From: CAZBRS01 sp964494475 | GTDB lineage: Bacteria > Myxococcota_A > UBA9042 > CAZBRS01 | Direction: 5' to 3' | DNA length: 64,000 nt | NCBI GenBank assembly: GCA_964494475.1 | Contig: CAZBRS010000022.1 | Coordinates: 18,960 to 82,959 of the forward strand | In this document: one piece after another, positions 34,220 to 43,111 of the stretch | How the letters are laid out: the number at the start of each line of letters is the position of its first letter | Position numbering within the stretch: position 1 is the first letter of the stretch | Translations under genes and position numbers: made by a program | The notes under the pieces: model-generated | The model's input: only the letters and a program-made list of their open reading frames with translations | Told to the model about the DNA's origin: nothing | Database searches by the model: none

Positions 34220-35836
34220 GTGTTCACGGGACGACGGGGCCGGGCCGGTGCGGTGTTGACGGCGTTGAATCTGCTCGTGTTTCTCGGCGCGACGGCCGTC
34301 GCGGAGGAGGCCCCGCGAGAAGGCCTCCGCTTCCTCGAGCCCCAACAGGCCGCGCCGCTCACCGAGGCCGACGTGTGGCGCACGTTCTCGCTGCCCGTGA
34401 CGTGGTCGCCCGGCGTGTCCGAGCGCGCCCGCTTCGTGGTGCTGAGCGCCTTCCCGTTGAACGACGACGGCACCGAGTACGACCGCACGTGGAGCTTCGA
34501 GAACCGGCTGCGCCTGTCGCCCGAGCTCACGTGGGGCTCGCTCACGCTGCACGTCGAGATCGACGCGCTGTCGGGCGTGCTGGCCTCCCCCACGCTCGCG
34601 CTCGAAGCCGCGTGGGCCGGACGGCCCGCCGACGTCACGCCCCAGCGCCGCTGGATCGACCCGCGCCAGGCCTGGTTGCGCTGGCAGTCGCCGGCGGGCG
34701 TGCTCCTGCTCGGGCAGGTGGCCAGCCGCTGGGGCCTGGGCCTGGTGGCCAACGACGGCGCCGATCGCGCCGACCCCATGGAAGAAGACCTGTTCTCCGA
34801 CGCGCGCCACGGCGACCTGGTCGAGCGCGTGATGTTCGTCACGACGCCGGCCGCCCTGTTCACCGACGCCGAGTGGGCCCGGCACCTGATGCTGGGGCTC
34901 GGCGGCGACCTGGTGTACCGCGACGACCAGGCCGACCTTCTCGAGGGCGATCGCGCCTTCCAGGGGGTGGGCTCGTTGTTCTGGCGCGACGACTCCCTGT
35001 TCGCGGGGGTGTACGTGGCCTACCGCCACCAGGACGACGACAAGGGGACGGGCCTGGCGGTCACCGCGATCGACGGCTTCGTACGGTACGCCCCCAAGCC
35101 CGCCGACTGGGCCGTCCACCCCTACGCCGCCCTCGAGACGGCGGTGCTGGTCGGCAAGAGCTCGCGCACGTACTCCGAGTGGACCGGCGCCGACCTCGAC
35201 GTGCTGGCGGTGGGCTTCCTCGGCCGGCTGGGCGTGCTGGCGCCGGCCCTGGGCCTCTCGGGCCGCGTCGACGTGGGCTACGCCTCGGGCGACCGCAACA
35301 GCGCCGACGGCACGCACCACGCCTTCGCCATGGACCTCGACGCCCACGCCGGCATGGTCCTGTTCGAGGAGGTGCTGGCGTGGACCACGGTCGCGGGCGC
35401 CAACAGGGCGGCCGATCCGTCGCGCCTCGACGTGCCCCGCAAGGGGCTCGACCAGTTGCCGACCGACGGCGCGATCGAGAACGCCTTCTTCGTGGGCCCC
35501 ACGATGCTGTACCGCCCCTGGTTCGGCCTCGACGCCGCGCTCGGCGCCGTGCTGGCGTTCACGCCGGCCGGGGCCTCCGAGCCGCTCGCGAGCGCGCGGA
35601 ACGGCGGCTTCCCCGCCAACGCCTTCGGGGGCGCGGCCGACGCCTGGGGCTTCCTCGGCACCGAGCTCGACGCCCGCCTCGGCTACCGCCACGCGTGGCT
35701 GGACGAGAAGGTCTCCGTCGGCGCCGGCGTGCAGGCCGGCCTCTTCCTGCCGGGCGGCGCCTTCGACGGCCCCGCGGCCGAGGCCCTGGGCACGGTCACC
35801 AAGGTGCGTACGTTCCTGGATGTCGCGTGGCGATGA
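34220..35836 (+). CDS. Predicted outer-membrane beta-barrel protein
   Basis: 538 residues from a GTG start at 34220, chosen because GGGGGAGGA lies 8 bases upstream and it gives a proper signal peptide ('VLTALNLLVFLGATAVAEE'). The mature protein is a succession of short amphipathic strands with aromatic girdles, for example 'WGSLTLHVEIDALSG', 'AGVLLLGQVASRWGLGLV' and 'SLFAGVYVAYRHQDDD', and ends 'TFLDVAWR'. It resembles large hypothetical porin-like proteins of myxobacteria. No ligand is evident. It is divergent from the giant repeat lipoprotein, sharing a 166-base intergenic region, so the two may be co-regulated surface proteins. Confidence 0.68.
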   Translation: MFTGRRGRAGAVLTALNLLVFLGATAVAEEAPREGLRFLEPQQAAPLTEADVWRTFSLPVTWSPGVSERARFVVLSAFPLNDDGTEYDRTWSFENRLRLSPELTWGSLTLHVEIDALSGVLASPTLALEAAWAGRPADVTPQRRWIDPRQAWLRWQSPAGVLLLGQVASRWGLGLVANDGADRADPMEEDLFSDARHGDLVERVMFVTTPAALFTDAEWARHLMLGLGGDLVYRDDQADLLEGDRAFQGVGSLFWRDDSLFAGVYVAYRHQDDDKGTGLAVTAIDGFVRYAPKPADWAVHPYAALETAVLVGKSSRTYSEWTGADLDVLAVGFLGRLGVLAPALGLSGRVDVGYASGDRNSADGTHHAFAMDLDAHAGMVLFEEVLAWTTVAGANRAADPSRLDVPRKGLDQLPTDGAIENAFFVGPTMLYRPWFGLDAALGAVLAFTPAGASEPLASARNGGFPANAFGGAADAWGFLGTELDARLGYRHAWLDEKVSVGAGVQAGLFLPGGAFDGPAAEALGTVTKVRTFLDVAWR

Positions 35837-35858
35837 CGCAGACGCACGCGGTGCGCCC

Positions 35859-36935
35859 CTACGGTTCCCTCGACGTTTCCAGCGCCACGCGCTCGCGGCG
35901 TAACTCTGCGACCAACTCTTCCTCGCTCGGCAGGTGCAACAGGTAGCGCGACGCGAACACCTGCTGGGCATTCCCGGTCAGGGTGTACCGAACCACCGCC
36001 TCGTTCTTCTCGGTGCACAGGATCAACCCCACCGGCGGGTTCTCGTCCTCTCTCACCACCTCGTGCTCGTAGTAGCCGGTGTACAACAGCATCTGGCCGA
36101 GGTCCTGCTGCGTGAGCTTGCCCACCTTCAGATCGATCAGCAGGAACGTGCGCAGCACCCGGTGGTAAAAGACCAGGTCGACGTAGAAGTGATCGCCATC
36201 GATGGTCAGGCGCTGCTGGCGGGCCACGAAGAACAGGTCGCGACCCAACTCCAGCAGGAACTGCTGCAATCGTTCGGTCAGGGCGCTCTCGAGGTCGCTC
36301 TCCAGCCAGCGTGAAGACTCGGGCAGGCCGGCGAACTCCAGGACGTAGGGGTCCTTCACGAGGTCGGCTGGCTCGAACACCTCGTGCCCCTCGCGAGCCA
36401 GGGCCAGCACGCCTTCCTTGTCGCGCGAGCGCGCCAGGCGCTCGAAGAGCAGCGACGCGATCTGGCGCTCCAACTCGCGCACGGACCAGCGCGTCCGGTC
36501 GCACTCGACCTCGTAGAAGGAACGCGCCGTGGGGTCAGCGACCCGCATCAAGAGGCGGTAGTGGCTCCAGCTCAGGTGGGGACGGAACGGAGATTCTCTA
36601 CTCGGCGTGTCGAGGATCGGCTCCCGCTACGGGTAGGCGAGGTGAAACTGCCGGATGAGCCAGAGGTTCGCCGGCGAGAATCCCCGTCCGAACTCTACCG
36701 TCAAGCGCTCGGCCAGTTGCTCGATCAGGCGCGCACCATAGGCCGCCCGATCACGGCCCCGCTGCTCCTCTTCCACGATCTCGCGACCGATCTGCCAGTA
36801 CGCCGCGATCATGGCGGCGTTCACGCTCTGCAAGGCGCGGCTGCGCGCGCCGGCCAGGATCTCGCGGATGCGGTCCAGGCAGACGGCGCCGGTCCGTAGG
36901 GGCGCACTGCGCACGCCCTTCCGTTCCATCGTCAT
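35859..36935 (-). pseudogene. DUF1016 (YhcG-type PDDEXK nuclease) gene split by one in-frame amber codon
   Basis: The N-terminal DUF1016 domain reads from ATG 36935 to a TAG at 36627-36629 ('NAAMIAAYWQIGREIVEEEQ', 'GFSPANLWLIRQFHLAYP'). The same frame continues without another stop through 'LSWSHYRLLMRV' and the C-terminal PDDEXK-like nuclease domain ('FYVDLVFYHR', 'LLIDLKVGKLTQQDLGQM', 'NPPVGLILCTEKN') to 35859. In intact homologues these parts form one protein of about 350 residues, which this would be (359 codons) without the TAG. Frame and conserved residues are preserved on both sides, so the lesion is recent, a sequencing error, or read through. Such nucleases are linked to mobile DNA and defence. 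It sits 19 bases downstream of the ceramidase-like gene. Confidence 0.88.
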
Positions 36936-36954
36936 GGGTGCACGCCGCTCCCAC

Positions 36955-38526
36955 CTACAGATCGATCAACGACTGCACCGCGTCGAGGTAGGGGACTTCG
37001 AGCTCCGAGCTGGGCGACAGCCCCTTGTGATAGGCCGTCTCGTCGTTGTCTTCGGCCCAGCCCTCGGTGGTCAGCAGGTAGCCCATCCAGTCCTGGGCCA
37101 GGCCCAGCGTGATGGGCGTGGCGCGGCCGGCGGCCTTCAGCCTGGCGGCGCCCTTGGCCGCGAACGAGGGGAAGGCCTCGCCGGGGGTGGTCAGGAAGTC
37201 GAGGTCGCCCACCGTGATCCACGACAGCGCCGACAGCATGCGCGAGGCAGGGTCCTTGACGTCGACGTAGGGGATGGCGATCTGCCCCATCTTGGCGAGC
37301 GCCATGAACGCCAGGTTCGTGGGATGGAACTCGAAGGTCGTGTAGCGCGCGACGATGCCCGTCTCGGCCAGGGGCGTGGTGGCCTGCAGCGCGGCGGCCA
37401 CCTGGTTGGCCAGGTTGATGCCCACGCACGTGGCCTTCACGTCCTGGTCGCCCACGTCAGCGTCCTGGAAGCCCTCGGGGAACAGGTCTTCGGAGCCGCA
37501 GGGGATGACGCTGGAGCGATCCGGGTACACGGTGCCGATCGGGCCCTGCAGGAAGACCGAGAGGCCGCCGAGGAGCTCTTCGGACTCCTTGCGGAAGGCG
37601 CCCAGGTAGTCGGCCGAGAGGCCGTTGTTCTCGCTGCCGTAGCACGTGGGGTGCGCGGGCCAGCGGGTGAGCAAGACGATGGGCGCGTCGGCGGGCGTGC
37701 GGGCGCGCAGCACGTACACCTCGTCGTCGGCGCCGAAGGTGTCTTCGTCGGAGTTGGGCGCCGTCGTCTTGGCCCAGTCGAGCTTGGCGTCCTGCAGGGC
37801 GCCGAAGGCCTGCACCACGGCCGCGACGGTCTGGCTCTTGAGGTAGGCCAGGTAGACCTGGTCGCGGGGGTTGGAGTTCGGGCCCCAGAGGCCCGTGGAG
37901 TCGGGCGCCGAGTGGGCATGGGAGGCGCCGACGACCACCCGCGAGCCCTCGACGTAGACGCCGTAGGTCTCGTAGAGAGCGCGCTGCGCGGCGTGGTGGA
38001 TGTCGTCGATGTCGGGGCGGAGCATGCCCGCCGAGTCGACGCCCACGAAGATGACCACCTCGCCGGTCTGGGTGTCGGCCAGGGCCGCGGCCGACGCGCT
38101 CAGCGCGTCGTGCACGCCCTCGGAGTAGCGGCAGGCCTCGGCCGAGCCGGCGCAGAAGCCGAAGCCGCCGAGCGGCACCGCGTGATCGGGCGTGACGTCG
38201 GCACGCCCCGCGCCGGCCGCATAGCGCGTGGTGAAGGCCTTGTCGACGGGCAGGCGCGGAAGGGACGCCCAGTCGACGTCGGGGAAGCCGGCGTCGTCGG
38301 CGCCGGGAACGTCGGCCACGGCCTCGGGCTCGGGCTGGCCGGGATCGGCGGGCGTGTCGGCCACGGCCTCGGGTGAGGCCTCGGCCGGTGCGTCGACGGC
38401 GACGTCGGCCGGCACGTCGGCCTCGTGCGGGTTCGAATCGGAGCAGGCCGCCAGCCCGAGCGCGACCGCGGCGACGAGCACGAACAGACGGATGAACGAC
38501 GACCGGCGCGACGCGGGGCTCTGCAT
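36955..38526 (-). CDS. Neutral-ceramidase-like lipoprotein
   Basis: 523 residues. Lipobox GLAAC (Cys28), then an Asp/Ala/Pro-rich linker to about residue 90. The remainder resembles the N-terminal catalytic domain of neutral/alkaline non-lysosomal ceramidases: 'AGAGRADVTPDHAVPLGGFG', 'SAAALADTQTGEVVIFVGVD' and the metal-binding histidine motif 'VVGASHAHSAPDSTG', later 'LTRWPAHPTCYG'. Such enzymes hydrolyse amides of sphingoid lipids at a zinc centre. The family is broad in bacteria and many members act on unknown substrates. The C-terminal Ig-like domain of true ceramidases is not recognisable. AGGAGG precedes the ATG. Exported and outer-membrane anchored by prediction. Confidence 0.78.
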   Translation of the reverse strand: MQSPASRRSSFIRLFVLVAAVALGLAACSDSNPHEADVPADVAVDAPAEASPEAVADTPADPGQPEPEAVADVPGADDAGFPDVDWASLPRLPVDKAFTTRYAAGAGRADVTPDHAVPLGGFGFCAGSAEACRYSEGVHDALSASAAALADTQTGEVVIFVGVDSAGMLRPDIDDIHHAAQRALYETYGVYVEGSRVVVGASHAHSAPDSTGLWGPNSNPRDQVYLAYLKSQTVAAVVQAFGALQDAKLDWAKTTAPNSDEDTFGADDEVYVLRARTPADAPIVLLTRWPAHPTCYGSENNGLSADYLGAFRKESEELLGGLSVFLQGPIGTVYPDRSSVIPCGSEDLFPEGFQDADVGDQDVKATCVGINLANQVAAALQATTPLAETGIVARYTTFEFHPTNLAFMALAKMGQIAIPYVDVKDPASRMLSALSWITVGDLDFLTTPGEAFPSFAAKGAARLKAAGRATPITLGLAQDWMGYLLTTEGWAEDNDETAYHKGLSPSSELEVPYLDAVQSLIDL

Positions 38527-38629
38527 GGACGACCTCCTGGGGCGGGAAGGGTTCCGCCGCCCGGGAATAGTAACGACGCCCGTAGGGTCGCGCCACAGGA
38601 AATCGGAGAACGCGACGGCAACGGCCGCG

Positions 38630-39319
38630 TCAGGCGAAGGGCGGCGTCTCGGGGCGCTCGTCGAAGGCGTAGAGGGTGTTCAAGTGCTCGACGTAGCGGT
38701 GGAAGGTGGCGCCGTCGTCGTGGTCGAAGGCGACGATGCTGAGGGAGACCACGAAGCTGTCGACGCGCGGGTCGGCCGTGACCTGGACGACCTGGCACCA
38801 CACCTGGATCTGGTCGAGCAGGTCGGGGATGGTGAGGCCCACCAGCACCTCGTCGCCCACCTTCAGGTCGCGCTTCGTCTCGATGAGCATGCCGCCCCGG
38901 CTGACGTTGCGCGTGACCTCTTCGGTGCGGCGACGATCGCTGCCCAGCACGACCTTCAACTCGTCTTCGTAGCGCTGGAACTTGCGGCGCTCGACGTGCT
39001 CGCGGATGAAGCGCTCGAGGAAGCGGAAGTAGGGGTCGCTCCACATGAGGAAGCGCAGGCCGATCTCCCACTCGGCGCCCGTGCGCGTCCAGGTGGGCAG
39101 CTTGCGCACCCACTGCACGATGCCATCGGTGGGGTAGTCGGCGATGGCCTCGTCGCGCAGCCAGGCCGCCAGGGTCTGGCCGGCCGGGATGGGCTCGGCG
39201 AGCGTGACGCTGAACCCGCGCGCGGACAGGTGTCGCGTGAAGCCCTCGTGGAGCTTGCGGTTCCAGCGCAGCGTGACCGGGAAGCGCTGGGCGATGGTGC
39301 GAGGCATGTTGGGGTCCAT
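38630..39319 (-). CDS. Tandem PilZ-domain protein
   Basis: 229 residues. The C-terminal half is a PilZ c-di-GMP receptor with both ligand motifs: RRKFQR (R111-R116) and NVSRGG (N138, S140, G143), then 'DEVLVGLTIPDLLDQIQVWC'. The N-terminal half (about 10-100) has the same strand pattern ('GFSVTLAEPIPAGQTL', 'GIVQWVRK') but lacks the RxxxR and (D/N)xSxxG residues, so it is probably a degenerate first PilZ that does not bind c-di-GMP. Such proteins couple c-di-GMP to motility, secretion or development. It has its own strong promoter (39350-39378) and stands alone. Confidence 0.85.
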   Translation of the reverse strand: MDPNMPRTIAQRFPVTLRWNRKLHEGFTRHLSARGFSVTLAEPIPAGQTLAAWLRDEAIADYPTDGIVQWVRKLPTWTRTGAEWEIGLRFLMWSDPYFRFLERFIREHVERRKFQRYEDELKVVLGSDRRRTEEVTRNVSRGGMLIETKRDLKVGDEVLVGLTIPDLLDQIQVWCQVVQVTADPRVDSFVVSLSIVAFDHDDGATFHRYVEHLNTLYAFDERPETPPFA

Positions 39320-39349
39320 GGACCCTCCCCGGTGATGCGGAGCGAGAAC

Positions 39350-39378
39350 ATTGTACGGAGCGCACGGGCGGGGGTCAA
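39350..39378 (-). promoter_or_regulatory. Strong sigma-70-type promoter of the PilZ gene
   Basis: TTGACC (complement of 39373-39378), exactly 17 bases, TACAAT (complement of 39350-39355), 31 bases before ATG 39319, with GGGGAGGG as ribosome binding site. Among the best core promoters in the window. Confidence 0.6.
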
Positions 39379-39414
39379 ATGCGGGGCCGCGCGGGCCCTC
39401 CTCGGGACCGGACG

Positions 39415-42400
39415 TCAGGACACGAGGCCGAAGTCGTGGCTTATCTTGGTCTGCATGCCCACGATCTGCAGCAGGATCTGCTTGAACATCTTCTGCTCGA
39501 TGAGCGTGAGCTCGCGGGGGTCGAGATCGTTGTCGGGCGCGACGTCTTCGGTCATGGCGCGAGCCTGGTGAGCCAGGCGCAGGCGCATGAGGAAGTCGTA
39601 GGCCTGCACGATCTCGCGATGCTGCACGGTGGACGTGACGCCCAGTTCGTGCAGGCGGTGCAGGCGGTCGACGGTGTTCGTCTCGCGGAGCTCGTGCTTC
39701 AGGGCGTAGAGCCGCGCGAAGCTGACGATGAGCATCTGGATGAACTTCAGGTCGATGGTGCCGGGGCGGCTGCGCCCGCTGCCGGACTGCACCTGCCCGA
39801 ACACGCCTACCGGGGGCCGCTGGATCAGGGCGTTCTCGGCGAAGAACTTGAAGAACGAGGCGTCGGAGCGGATGACGCGCTCCACGTGGGCGCGCAGCTC
39901 GGCGACCAGCTCGAGGTCGCCCTGCACGCCGCGGAAGTCGAAGAACTTGTTGATCTCGATGAGCTCCTGGGGCCCGACCGTGGCCACCCAGTCGTCGAAG
40001 GTGTGCTTCCAGACCGACAGCGGCTGCGTCCAGTGGGGGTTCTTGGCCATGAGCTCGCCCTTGCACCAGGCGTAGCCGGCCGCGTTCAACCCGTCGCAGA
40101 CCAGGGTGCCGAGGCGCAGGAAGTACGCCTTGTGCTCGTCGACGGAGCTCCCTTCGGCGTCGGCGAACACGATCGCGTTGTCCTGGTCGGTCACGAGCGT
40201 CTGCTCGCCCCGCCCCTCGCTGCCGAGGGCGAGGAACGCGAAGGGGACGGGGGGGGGGCCGATTTCCTCGGTGGCCAGGTGCAGCAGGCGCTCGACGATG
40301 GTGTCGGAGACCGTGGTGGCGATCCGCGTGACGGCGCGGGTGTTCGTGCCGCTGTCGATCAGCCCCTTGACCAGCACCGGCAGCCGGCGCTGCCCGGCGG
40401 CGAGCTCGTCGACGCTCGTGGCCTTGCGGAGCTGGTCGGTCAGCACCGACGCCGAGTAGCGATCGAAGCGCACCAGATCCTTGGCGCGCACCAGGCTGAT
40501 GACGCGCTCCTCCTCGTCGCGCACGGCCAGGTGCACGATGCCGTGCTCCTGCATGAGCAGCACCGCCTCGTAGACCAGCGCCCGCTGCGAGACCGAGATC
40601 ACGGGCGCGCTCATGATCTCGTGGACCGGCCGGCGGGGATCGCGCTTGGCGACCACGACGCGCTCGCGGAAGTCGTGGTCGGTGACGATGCCGACCACCA
40701 CGCCCCCCTCGCCCGTGACCGCCATGGCGTTGCAGTGCTCGCGGGTCATGCGGGCGGCCACGGCCTCGATGGAGTCGCCCAGGGCGCAGGCGTCGAGCCG
40801 GGTCACGTAGCGGCGCAGCGGCTCGTTCAAGAATAGAAGCGACGACTGCAGTTCGGCGATCAGGGTCTCACGATCGGCCTCGGCGCGCTTGCGCTCGGTC
40901 ACGTCCTCGATGACGCCGTCGTAGTACTCGCGCCCGCGCTGCCCATAGCTGCCGAGCGCGGCCGACAGGGACACGAGCACCTGCTCGCCGTCGTCGCGTC
41001 GAAGCCACAGCACGCGACGCCGAACCACCCCGTCTTCGCGCAGGGTCTTCACGAAGTTCTGCGCCTCGTCCTCGTCGCGGAAGAAGTCGACCAGGTTGCT
41101 GCGCGGCAGTTCGCCGTCGGGGGGGAAACCCAGGATGCGGCGCCCGGCCGGGTTCAGCTCGGTCAGGCGCCCGCCCTCGCGCATCTCGGCGTGGAAGACG
41201 CCCAGGTCGAGGTTCTCGGAGAGGGCCCGGAACCGGCCACGCGTCACGTCGAGGGCCTCCTCGATCTTCTCTTGCCGGCCCGCGTCGCGCGCGTTCACGA
41301 GCAGCCCCTCGCGGCCCGCGAACGAGACGCGCGAGGCGGTGAGCACCACGTCGCGGAGGGTGCCGTCCTTGCGGCGCAGCTGGGCCTCGAACGGCACGGG
41401 GCACTCCTGGCCGTCGAGCACGCGCTCCAGGGGATCGGCGGCGTAGTCGGCCCCGGGCACCTGCCCGCGCAGCAGGTCGGCGATGTCGAGCAGCGCGAAC
41501 TCGTCGGGCGCGTAGCCGAGCATCTCCTGCGCCACCGCGTTCGCGTAGGTGCAGCGGTGGTCGAGGACCAGCAGCGTGGCCTCGCTCGACGCCTCGACGA
41601 GTGCGCGGTACTTCTCGTACGACTCGTCGAGGGCCCGCGCGATGCTGCGGCGGCGGCGCTCGAGCCGCACGCTCTGCTGCAGCATCAGGAGCAGGAGGAG
41701 CACGACGATGCCCGAGATGGCGGCCGACACGTCGATGACCCGCGACGACAGGCGCCCGATCTCGGTGCGCACGTCTTCGACGTAGAGCCCCGTGCCGATC
41801 AACCAGCCCCACGGCTCGAAGCCCTTGACGTAGGACTCCTTGGGCGCCAGGCGCGCCGGATCGTCCTTCCACTGCCAGACGTACTGGACGTAGCCCTCCC
41901 GGGCCTCGCGCACCTTGCGGGCGAACTCCACGAAGAGGCGCACGCCGTTCGGGTCGGCGAGGTCCGAGAGATCCTGCCCGTCGAGGTCGGCCCGGTAGGG
42001 GTGCATGACCATGCGCGGGTGGAGATCCGTGATCCAGAAGTAGTCTTTGCGCTCGGGACCGTAGCGCAGACCGCGGATGCGCTCGATGGCCTCGCTCTGC
42101 GCCGCCTGACGGGTCATGGCGCCGCTCCTCTCGAGGCTCTCGTACTCCTCGAGCACGCTCCAGGCCGAGCGGGTGAGCTCGCGGATCATGTCGCGCTTGC
42201 GATCGAGCAGCTGGCGCTCGGTCTCGGGCAGGATGATGGCGAAGGTTGCCGCCACGAACAGGGCGATGGCCAGGAGGGCGGGCACCAGGATGCGGAGCAC
42301 GAAGCCGCGGGTCTCGAGGCCGGTGCTCGCCGCCGACGTACGGGGCGCCCGGTCGACGGCCCGGTTGGGGCTGGACGCGATGACCGCGTCGCGGAAGGCC

Positions 42401-43104
42401 TTCCAGAGCGGGCTCGGCAGGTCGATGCCGGGCTTCAGCGGGCCGGCGCGCTCGGGGCCGTGGTAGTCGGAGCCCGCCGAGACCAGCAGGCCGTGCTTCC
42501 TGGCCAACTGGGCGAGCGTGCGCCGCTCGATGTCGGAGTGGCGCCAGTAGTAGGCCTCGATGCCGTCGAGCCCCACCCCCCTGGCCTGCTCGAGCAGCGC
42601 GTCGAGGGCCACGGGGTCCTGCACCAGGGCCAGGGGATGCGCCAGGAACGCCCGGCCCTGGGCGTCGTGGACCAGGTGGATGGCGCGCTCGAGATCCTGG
42701 AGCCACGAGCGGTCCTGCAGCGTCTCGCTCGCCGGCCCGAGGGGCCCCACGCCCTCGGCCCCGTGCGCGGGGTCGACGTGCGCGGGCCCCCTGCCCTCGC
42801 GACGTGCCCGGGTGCGGGCCAGGGCCTCCTGCAGGGGCCCGTTCGCGGGGTCGAAGCCATAGGCCAGCAGGTGCAGCAGGTCGCGGTCGTCTCCCACGCT
42901 GAGCTCGAGCCCCGAGATGCACGCGATGCCGTGGCGCGCGCACGCCTCGGTGAAGCCCGCGAGCCCGGCCGTGGTGTCGTGGTCGGTCAGAGCCGCGTAG
43001 CGGACGTGCGTGCCCGAGAGCAGCGCCACGAGCTGGTGGGGCTCGTAGAAGCCGTCGCTGTGGCTGGAATGGCAGTGGAAGTCGACGCGGGTGGTTTCGG
43101 ACAT
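39415..43104 (-). CDS. PHP-Cache-PAS-PAS-CBS-DUF294 signalling fusion
   Basis: 1229 residues. Residues 1 to about 235 are a PHP phosphoesterase domain with intact metal ligands (H10, H12, D41-H42, H156, D213, H215). TM1 is about 268-291. Residues 292-455 are a Cache sensor ('YFWITDLHPRMVMHPY', 'EPWGWLIGTGLYV'). TM2 is about 461-477. PAS domains span 497-610 and 620-740. A CBS pair spans about 765-880. Residues about 900-1229 are a DUF294 (GlnD-like) nucleotidyltransferase plus C-terminal helical domain, with GSEGRGEQ (961-968) and DQDNA (973-977). CBS-DUF294 proteins accompany acetate/organic-acid transport genes, as here. The PHP head on the N-terminus is unusual. It starts 7 bases after the porin gene, so one operon is likely. 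Confidence 0.88.
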   Translation of the reverse strand: MSETTRVDFHCHSSHSDGFYEPHQLVALLSGTHVRYAALTDHDTTAGLAGFTEACARHGIACISGLELSVGDDRDLLHLLAYGFDPANGPLQEALARTRARREGRGPAHVDPAHGAEGVGPLGPASETLQDRSWLQDLERAIHLVHDAQGRAFLAHPLALVQDPVALDALLEQARGVGLDGIEAYYWRHSDIERRTLAQLARKHGLLVSAGSDYHGPERAGPLKPGIDLPSPLWKAFRDAVIASSPNRAVDRAPRTSAASTGLETRGFVLRILVPALLAIALFVAATFAIILPETERQLLDRKRDMIRELTRSAWSVLEEYESLERSGAMTRQAAQSEAIERIRGLRYGPERKDYFWITDLHPRMVMHPYRADLDGQDLSDLADPNGVRLFVEFARKVREAREGYVQYVWQWKDDPARLAPKESYVKGFEPWGWLIGTGLYVEDVRTEIGRLSSRVIDVSAAISGIVVLLLLLMLQQSVRLERRRRSIARALDESYEKYRALVEASSEATLLVLDHRCTYANAVAQEMLGYAPDEFALLDIADLLRGQVPGADYAADPLERVLDGQECPVPFEAQLRRKDGTLRDVVLTASRVSFAGREGLLVNARDAGRQEKIEEALDVTRGRFRALSENLDLGVFHAEMREGGRLTELNPAGRRILGFPPDGELPRSNLVDFFRDEDEAQNFVKTLREDGVVRRRVLWLRRDDGEQVLVSLSAALGSYGQRGREYYDGVIEDVTERKRAEADRETLIAELQSSLLFLNEPLRRYVTRLDACALGDSIEAVAARMTREHCNAMAVTGEGGVVVGIVTDHDFRERVVVAKRDPRRPVHEIMSAPVISVSQRALVYEAVLLMQEHGIVHLAVRDEEERVISLVRAKDLVRFDRYSASVLTDQLRKATSVDELAAGQRRLPVLVKGLIDSGTNTRAVTRIATTVSDTIVERLLHLATEEIGPPPVPFAFLALGSEGRGEQTLVTDQDNAIVFADAEGSSVDEHKAYFLRLGTLVCDGLNAAGYAWCKGELMAKNPHWTQPLSVWKHTFDDWVATVGPQELIEINKFFDFRGVQGDLELVAELRAHVERVIRSDASFFKFFAENALIQRPPVGVFGQVQSGSGRSRPGTIDLKFIQMLIVSFARLYALKHELRETNTVDRLHRLHELGVTSTVQHREIVQAYDFLMRLRLAHQARAMTEDVAPDNDLDPRELTLIEQKMFKQILLQIVGMQTKISHDFGLVS

Positions 43105-43111
43105 GCAACCG

